From the NCBI RefSeq assembly GCF_950023065.1, contig NC_088680.1, forward strand, positions 30,740,559 to 30,804,558: 64,000 nucleotides of DNA, written 5' to 3'. Both the position numbers and the translations under genes were made by a program. Shown one piece after another: positions 60,357-64,000 of this stretch. The stretch is from Planococcus citri (lineage: Eukaryota > Arthropoda > Insecta > Hemiptera > Pseudococcidae). The notes below the pieces were generated by a model that worked only from the letters and a program-made list of their open reading frames with translations, had not been told where the DNA came from and ran no database searches. Within the stretch, counting starts at the first letter, position 1, and each line of letters opens with the position of its first letter.

Positions 60357-61361
60357 CTAGGGCAAAATAAAAAAAAATAATATGCGGATGTCATTTTGGC
60401 AAACTATGGATGAGTATATGTTCAGGCAGGCGCATTCGATTTTTATGGCTTCTCTTATTTTGGGTAGTAGCCACACCTGAATGATCTCGTATCTTTCTCT
60501 CAGTATTCCGATGACTTCGTATATTTTTCGCTTCAGGGATTCTTTAGTGTTTAATTTTTCATCGCGAATCCGAATTTTCACTTTATTTTTCACATTTTTC
60601 GATAGTTTATTAAATATTATTAATTTCGCGTCGTTTCGGTGGTTATTTCGATGTAATTTTATTTCAAAATTTTTCTTACCTTAGTTTGGATTGTCGGGGG
60701 TCCAGTTCTGGTCAGATTCGAACTGGTTTATGATATAGGTGATGTATTCAAATTCTGGCACTAGTCTTCTGTCGGTTTGAACAAAATAGGGACGACCTTG
60801 TCAATATATTTGTCGGTTAGTCGCCTCACTTGATTTGATACTCTGATTTTACGTGTCCTGTCTCGTTCAGATAAATATTTTATACGGTGATTGATCTCAG
60901 ACACCCTTTCGTCCACCGCCTTTTTCCTCGTATCTGATAAATATGAAAAAATAATCATAGTATTTTCACTCAGTTTTTCGACCAGTTTATCGATCTCAGA
61001 CTTGATTTTATATATTGGCATTTGGAGGTTTTGAGCATCCTCCATGCCAATTTCGATGTAGAGAATTTCATCTTGGGGATGGATTACTTCCCAATTGACA
61101 AAATAGCGCTAAGAAAGGAGAGCGAAAATGATGGCGACATTTTGACACTGTTTTTCTGCGCGTAGTGAGCGAAAAAAAATTGCCCTCACATGCGCGCATC
61201 AAAAACCCGCGCGAAAATTTTGATGCGGGCATGTGAGAGCGAAATTTTATTGCTCTCTACGCGCGCAAAAACAGTGTCAAAATGTCGCCATCATTTTCGC
61301 CCTCCTTTCTTTTAGCGCTGTTTGAATTGAGCGCCCAACTTTCCCTGTCGTCATCTAACAT
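60357..61361 (-). pseudogene. Coiled-coil/basic open frame of a 5S-headed element, frameshifted, MITE-interrupted
   Basis: An ATG at 61361, 24 bases after the 5S-like segment, opens MLDDDRESWALN. The frame is then cut by a 226-base MITE (61099-61324). It resumes in register at 61092 as WEVIHPQDEILYIEIGMED and runs on through KIKSEIDKLVEKLSE and SEINHRIKYLSERDRTRK (coiled-coil-like, charged) to a stop at 60761. A second frame overlaps with RRLVPEFEYITYIINQFESD and stops at 60681. A third runs to 60357 and is strongly basic (KVRKNFEIKLHRNNHRND ... KNKVKIRIRDEKL). The pieces look like one former protein of about 240 residues with two frame changes. No reverse transcriptase or other named domain is recognised. 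An aag|gtaaga donor at 60680 is an alternative explanation for one of the frame changes. Confidence 0.5.
61099..61324. mobile_element. Foldback MITE with 6-bp AATTGA duplication
   Basis: The arms are about 60 bases: agcgctaagaaaggagagcg and atgatggcgacattttgaca are mirrored at the other end as agcgctaaaagaaaggaggg and atgatggcgacattttgaca. AATTGA occurs directly outside both ends (61093-61098 and 61325-61330). The centre is CG-rich (gcgcgcatcaaaaacccgcgcg). It sits inside an open frame, and the frame is in register again once the element and one AATTGA are set aside. Confidence 0.93.
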
Positions 61362-61384
61362 TCCGCAATTCAAACGTAACGTCT

Positions 61385-61495
61385 TAATTATGAGCGGTCA
61401 CCCATCCAACTTGCGACCATTCCCGATGCTGCTTAACCTGACCGATCCGACGAAGATGTGAAACTGTAACACGCTAATATGATTATGATAGCGGA
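61385..61495 (-). pseudogene. 5S rRNA-derived segment (internal promoter retained)
   Basis: On the minus strand AGGTTAAGCAGCATCGGG (61439-61422) matches box A of the 5S rRNA gene, and AGTTGGATGGGTGACCGC (61411-61394) matches box C, at the usual spacing. Upstream, gtcggatcggtca corresponds to the 5S segment before box A. The 5' part is only loosely 5S-like and the 3' stem is lost, so this is not a working 5S gene. It looks like the head of a 5S-derived (SINE3-like) or other retroelement and could direct Pol III transcription toward the open frame that follows. Confidence 0.82.
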
Positions 61496-61519
61496 AGGCG
61501 TTTTTTGAATCATATTAGT
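61474..61519. repeat. 10-bp perfect inverted repeat at the 5S head
   Basis: ctaatatgat and atcatattag enclose about 26 bases at the start of the 5S-like segment. It may be incidental or an element boundary. Confidence 0.6.
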
Positions 61520-61875
61520 TTGTTCTGTGTTTTTCTCCCTTTAGTTTGTTCACAATAAAATGAAAATATTTTCGAATAAAAAGTAGATGTTTATTAAAAT
61601 TTAATTTTCATCTCTTATTTTTAAAAAAATGTGTTTTCATTCACTAGTATTTACGAATTCATTGAGCAAAATATGCATGAAATTTACATAATTTTTGTAG
61701 GTACCTAGCTATTCAATACACAACTTTGGAGATGGCGAATTTGCGAATGATCACTGAACATTATTTCAAAATTTTTCCCATACTTACATTCCCTCTATTT
61801 TGCATGTTTTGCATAATTACTTATTTCAAAACAAAATTTAAATTTTACTCCTAGCATGTTTGTAGAAATTTTGCG

Positions 61876-62280
61876 AAGTTGTTATTTTTTTAGGAATTTT
61901 TTTCTTTTAAAACAGATCGCATGCATCAAAGTTAAAATGTCATCAAAAACTCAATTTTTTATTGATAAAGCACAATTATCTAATGCGTTGAGGCATTTCA
62001 TAATTTCATTCCTGGAATAAAAACCACATTTTTCAATTACTCCCCAGTTGATTTTCTTTCAAATTAACAAATTTCAGGTTTACCAGCTAAAAAATCATTT
62101 TTAGGGACTTGTTAATTTGAAATAAAATCAACCCTGTAATTAAAAAATGTGGTTTTTATTCAAGGAATGAAATGCCTCAATGTAGTATTAATGTACTTAG
62201 TTTTTGATGACATTTCAACATTGATGTGATTTGTATTTTGTTTTAAAAGAAAAAAAATCCTGAAAAAATAACAACTTGAC
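61876..62280. mobile_element. Foldback element, about 405 bp
   Basis: The arms mirror over about 190 bases: gaagttgttatttttttagg, atgtcatcaaaaact, ttgaggcatttcat, gaataaaaaccacattttt and tttcaaattaacaa all recur inverted on the right. Centre is near 62090. Non-coding. Confidence 0.88.
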
Positions 62281-62479
62281 ATAGTTAGACCAGGAATTAC
62301 TAGGTAGAAGGAGAGGAGGAATTATTTGTTTTCCTATGCTAGTGAGTTTTAGAAATATCACCTTAGGGGGTGAATATTTCCCTATTTTGCCTGGATAGCT
62401 CAAGACTCTCTATCTAACCAATAACCTGACTTAACTACGCAAAAATCTATGTAATGAACGTTGAAATGAATAAAACCTA

Positions 62480-62495
62480 CATTACAATTTAAAGA
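62480..62495 (-). promoter_or_regulatory. Possible polyadenylation signal
   Basis: The minus strand has aataaattc (and a nearby ttataataaa) downstream of the promoter-like region at 63.1 kb. By itself this is weak in AT-rich DNA. Confidence 0.2.
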
Positions 62496-62824
62496 ATTTA
62501 TTATAACGTATTTATACATAGGACTTCGGTTCTACCAATCGGTAGCCTACATCTACTACGATCCGTCATAAGGAAGTAAAATGCATAATTTATAACTAGT
62601 ACCGAGTGCACTTAATTAATTTCCTCGTAGCATTCTTCCTATTTAGGGAATGCTCACGAGTAGAAAAATAAGAAACCTATACACAAAATACACGATGAAG
62701 TCATGCAAAACACCATTGATAAAATATTAGGTAGGCATGGAATTCTCCGATTCCACATACCTACCTATTACAATAATTAGTAATAAGCCAATTACCTTGA
62801 TGATAAATGCGCTTTAACATTTAC

Positions 62825-63100
62825 CTGAAAACTGTCCACATTGACCATCTCTATCATGGGTCCTACTAATACTAAGGACGACGATGGCACCTTAACTAGA
62901 CGAGATTTCACATAACACTTCGCATAATTTACAGGTGACCGGTTACACCTCAAACTACCGAACAGAACTCCAATACAATTGATCATCGGATCAATTGACT
63001 GTCTAAATCAATTAAATAAATTTCACACGCGAGGTGTTAACAAATAAAAACTTATTACTAAATGACGAAGAACCATCTTACTGCAGGAAACGGAACTAAG
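62825..63100 (-). CDS. Possible first exon, small unknown minus-strand gene or retroelement
   Basis: Downstream of a TATA box (63133-63125, minus) an ATG at 62986 opens MINCIGVLFGSLRCNRSPVN, then KSRLVKVPSSSLVLVGPM. After VNVDSFQ comes a good donor (tttcag|gtaaat, exon end 62825); if unspliced, the frame stops at 62792. Composition is more even than in the surrounding AT-rich frames. No family recognised. It could be the 5' region of an LTR element or a small nested gene. An acceptor candidate (ttgtgtatag) lies near 62680. Confidence 0.25.
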
Positions 63101-63124
63101 TGGAGAAAATGCCGCGGACTACTT

Positions 63125-63133
63125 GTATATATA
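63125..63133 (-). promoter_or_regulatory. TATA box (minus strand)
   Basis: ctatatatac on the minus strand, about 30 bases before ttctccacttagttcc, a possible initiator. A CACGTG E-box lies just upstream (63150-63155). A GC-rich inverted repeat (agctcgcg-gcgcgagct, 63204-63220) is further upstream. Confidence 0.4.
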
Positions 63134-63559
63134 GTTTTTTAAGATAGTCACGTGACCAAAGGCTAAGATCTTTGTCGGCATTTTTCCCTATTTTAAATAA
63201 TAAGCTCGCGGCGCGAGCTCGATGCAAAGACCTAACTTGTCATCATAAATCTGTCATTTAATTGATGACAAATTGCTAACTATTTAGAGTATTTTACCCT
63301 TCGTAAATAACACGTTCCCAAACTTATCAGTTTAAGGGGTTCACAAAATCATCCCCCTTTAGGCGATGGAGGCAGTATGCCCTATATCATATGCCCCTTC
63401 GTAGGTTTAGCTACGGGGTAGAGCACCGAGGTAAAATACGGACTCCAAAAAACTATAGAGCAAGGTGCCTCCAACGCACACCTGAACCCCGCCACTCACC
63501 CCCCTCTGAGGGGAGTGACCCTATGCCCCTCCATAATTTGCCGCGATGATCTGCAGGCG
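63131..63559. other. Gene-less, relatively GC-rich DNA
   Basis: It contains many short GC words (ccccgccactcacccccctc) unlike the flanking intron, and may belong to the same unknown element as the TATA-bearing region or the 63.6 kb frames. Nothing recognised. Confidence 0.3.
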
Positions 63560-63890
63560 ATTTCGCTGTAATCAATTTCATTACAGAAAACATTTGCCAA
63601 AAGGGCCGGATCGGAGGGTGGGAGAATGAGGTGTACAATTAGAGAAAGTGTTTTTTGCATCTCTAGCAATGATCCAACGCTTGTGAAGAATTTCAAAGAA
63701 ATTGCTAAGTCAGCGAAGGTACAATAACCAGAGAGTACGCCAAACACTTAGACAACACCAAGAGATGATTAAGACTATAGACACCTGGTTGTTAGTATCA
63801 GAAAAAATTTGGAACTTTCGACTAGAAAATTTGATACAAAATCTATTTGGAGCTCAAAATCAAATGCTCTCTTCTGAATTTTGGCATTAA
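63560..63890 (+). pseudogene. Possible coding relic in two frames, unknown
   Basis: After a plausible acceptor (atttcattacag, 63585) the frame reads KTFAKRAGSEGGRMRC, then NDPTLVKNFKEIAKSAK, and stops at 63727. A shifted frame covers 63702-63890 and gives NNQRVRQTLRQHQEMIKTID, later LENLIQNLFGAQNQMLSSEF. One frame change would join them. The peptides are hydrophilic and protein-like, but I recognise no family. Confidence 0.27.
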
Positions 63891-64000
63891 AAAAAAAATA
63901 TCAAAATCTTGAGCCTGTCAATTTTGGGTTTTTCCTAGGAAGGGTAATTTTCTATTTCAGGTTTTAAATTAAGCAGACGGTAGAAGGTATGGTATCGTCA

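Larger units (their letters stand above)
59349..64000 (+). other. Start of next intron of the Side-family gene
   Basis: It begins at the gtaagt donor after the second exon and has no Ig2-like exon before the window ends. It includes the 5S-headed element, a foldback and a minus-strand promoter-like region, listed separately. The stretch 59349-60165 is complex, non-coding sequence with a short TCG-rich patch near 59596-59614 and no recognised feature. Confidence 0.6.

Noticed and set aside
61385..61495. Functional 5S rRNA gene
   Set aside because: The internal promoter is conserved, but the 3' stem and most of the 5' stem are lost.
1..64000. CRISPR arrays, bacterial operons, prophage or plasmid features
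   Set aside because: No regular direct repeats with unique spacers, no bacterial gene packing or ribosome-binding sites; spliced exons and LINE remnants show a eukaryotic genome.

Overview
This is a eukaryotic, intron-scale window. It is AT-rich, has no operon structure, and carries only two exons that I can assign with confidence. Both are on the + strand (26428-26572 and 59140-59348). Spliced together in phase they encode one complete N-terminal immunoglobulin domain of the insect Sidestep (Side) family of cell-surface guidance proteins. A 32.6 kb intron separates them. The signal-peptide exon and the later Ig/FnIII/transmembrane exons are not identified and probably lie outside the window. 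The Side family, the non-LTR retrotransposon remnants, and the very frequent TAGGTACCTAC-type words point to an insect. A scale insect/mealybug or another hemipteran is my best guess and a lepidopteran is possible; this is inference.

Layout. 1-26427: upstream flank or 5' intron. It has a (TCG)n-bearing complex block (0.6-2.6 kb), possible minus-strand coding relics (4.2-5.3 and 6.6-7.0 kb), twin hairpins (7.15-7.36 kb), a 1.1 kb foldback (7.5-8.6 kb), a 0.94 kb TIR element (8.87-9.81 kb), two copies of a TA-target MITE in opposite orientation (11.7 and 20.0 kb), a diverged tandem duplication (13.8-16.7 kb), a degenerate 1.6 kb minisatellite (18.0-19.65 kb), two smaller foldbacks (21.9 and 23.9 kb) and a LINE 3' end (23.4-23.7 kb). 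26573-59139: the big intron. It holds foldbacks at 28.9, 33.4 and 44.7 kb, two head-to-tail LINE fragments (34.3-35.7 kb), at least six copies of one large palindromic repeat family (38.8-56.9 kb), a 633 bp TIR element with a 4-bp target duplication (46.5-47.1 kb), and a nested stack at 51.3-53.6 kb. 59349-64000: the start of the next intron. It has a minus-strand element that joins a 5S rRNA-like head to an open frame, interrupted by a MITE, then another foldback and a possible minus-strand promoter/exon.

The two exons are the only parts with a clear cellular role: a membrane Ig protein of the Side/Beat recognition network. Almost everything else recognisable is mobile-element debris. Its outstanding character is inverted repeats: about fifteen long palindromic or TIR structures of unrelated sequence, most inside or beside one gene's introns. 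The most interesting candidates for something undescribed are the 5S-headed coding element (60.2-61.5 kb), the palindromic repeat family (38.8-56.9 kb), and the nested stack in which a tRNA-like Pol III module and a TIR element with an internal end-to-end palindrome sit inside another element. All comparisons were made by eye; boundaries marked approximate may be off by tens of bases.
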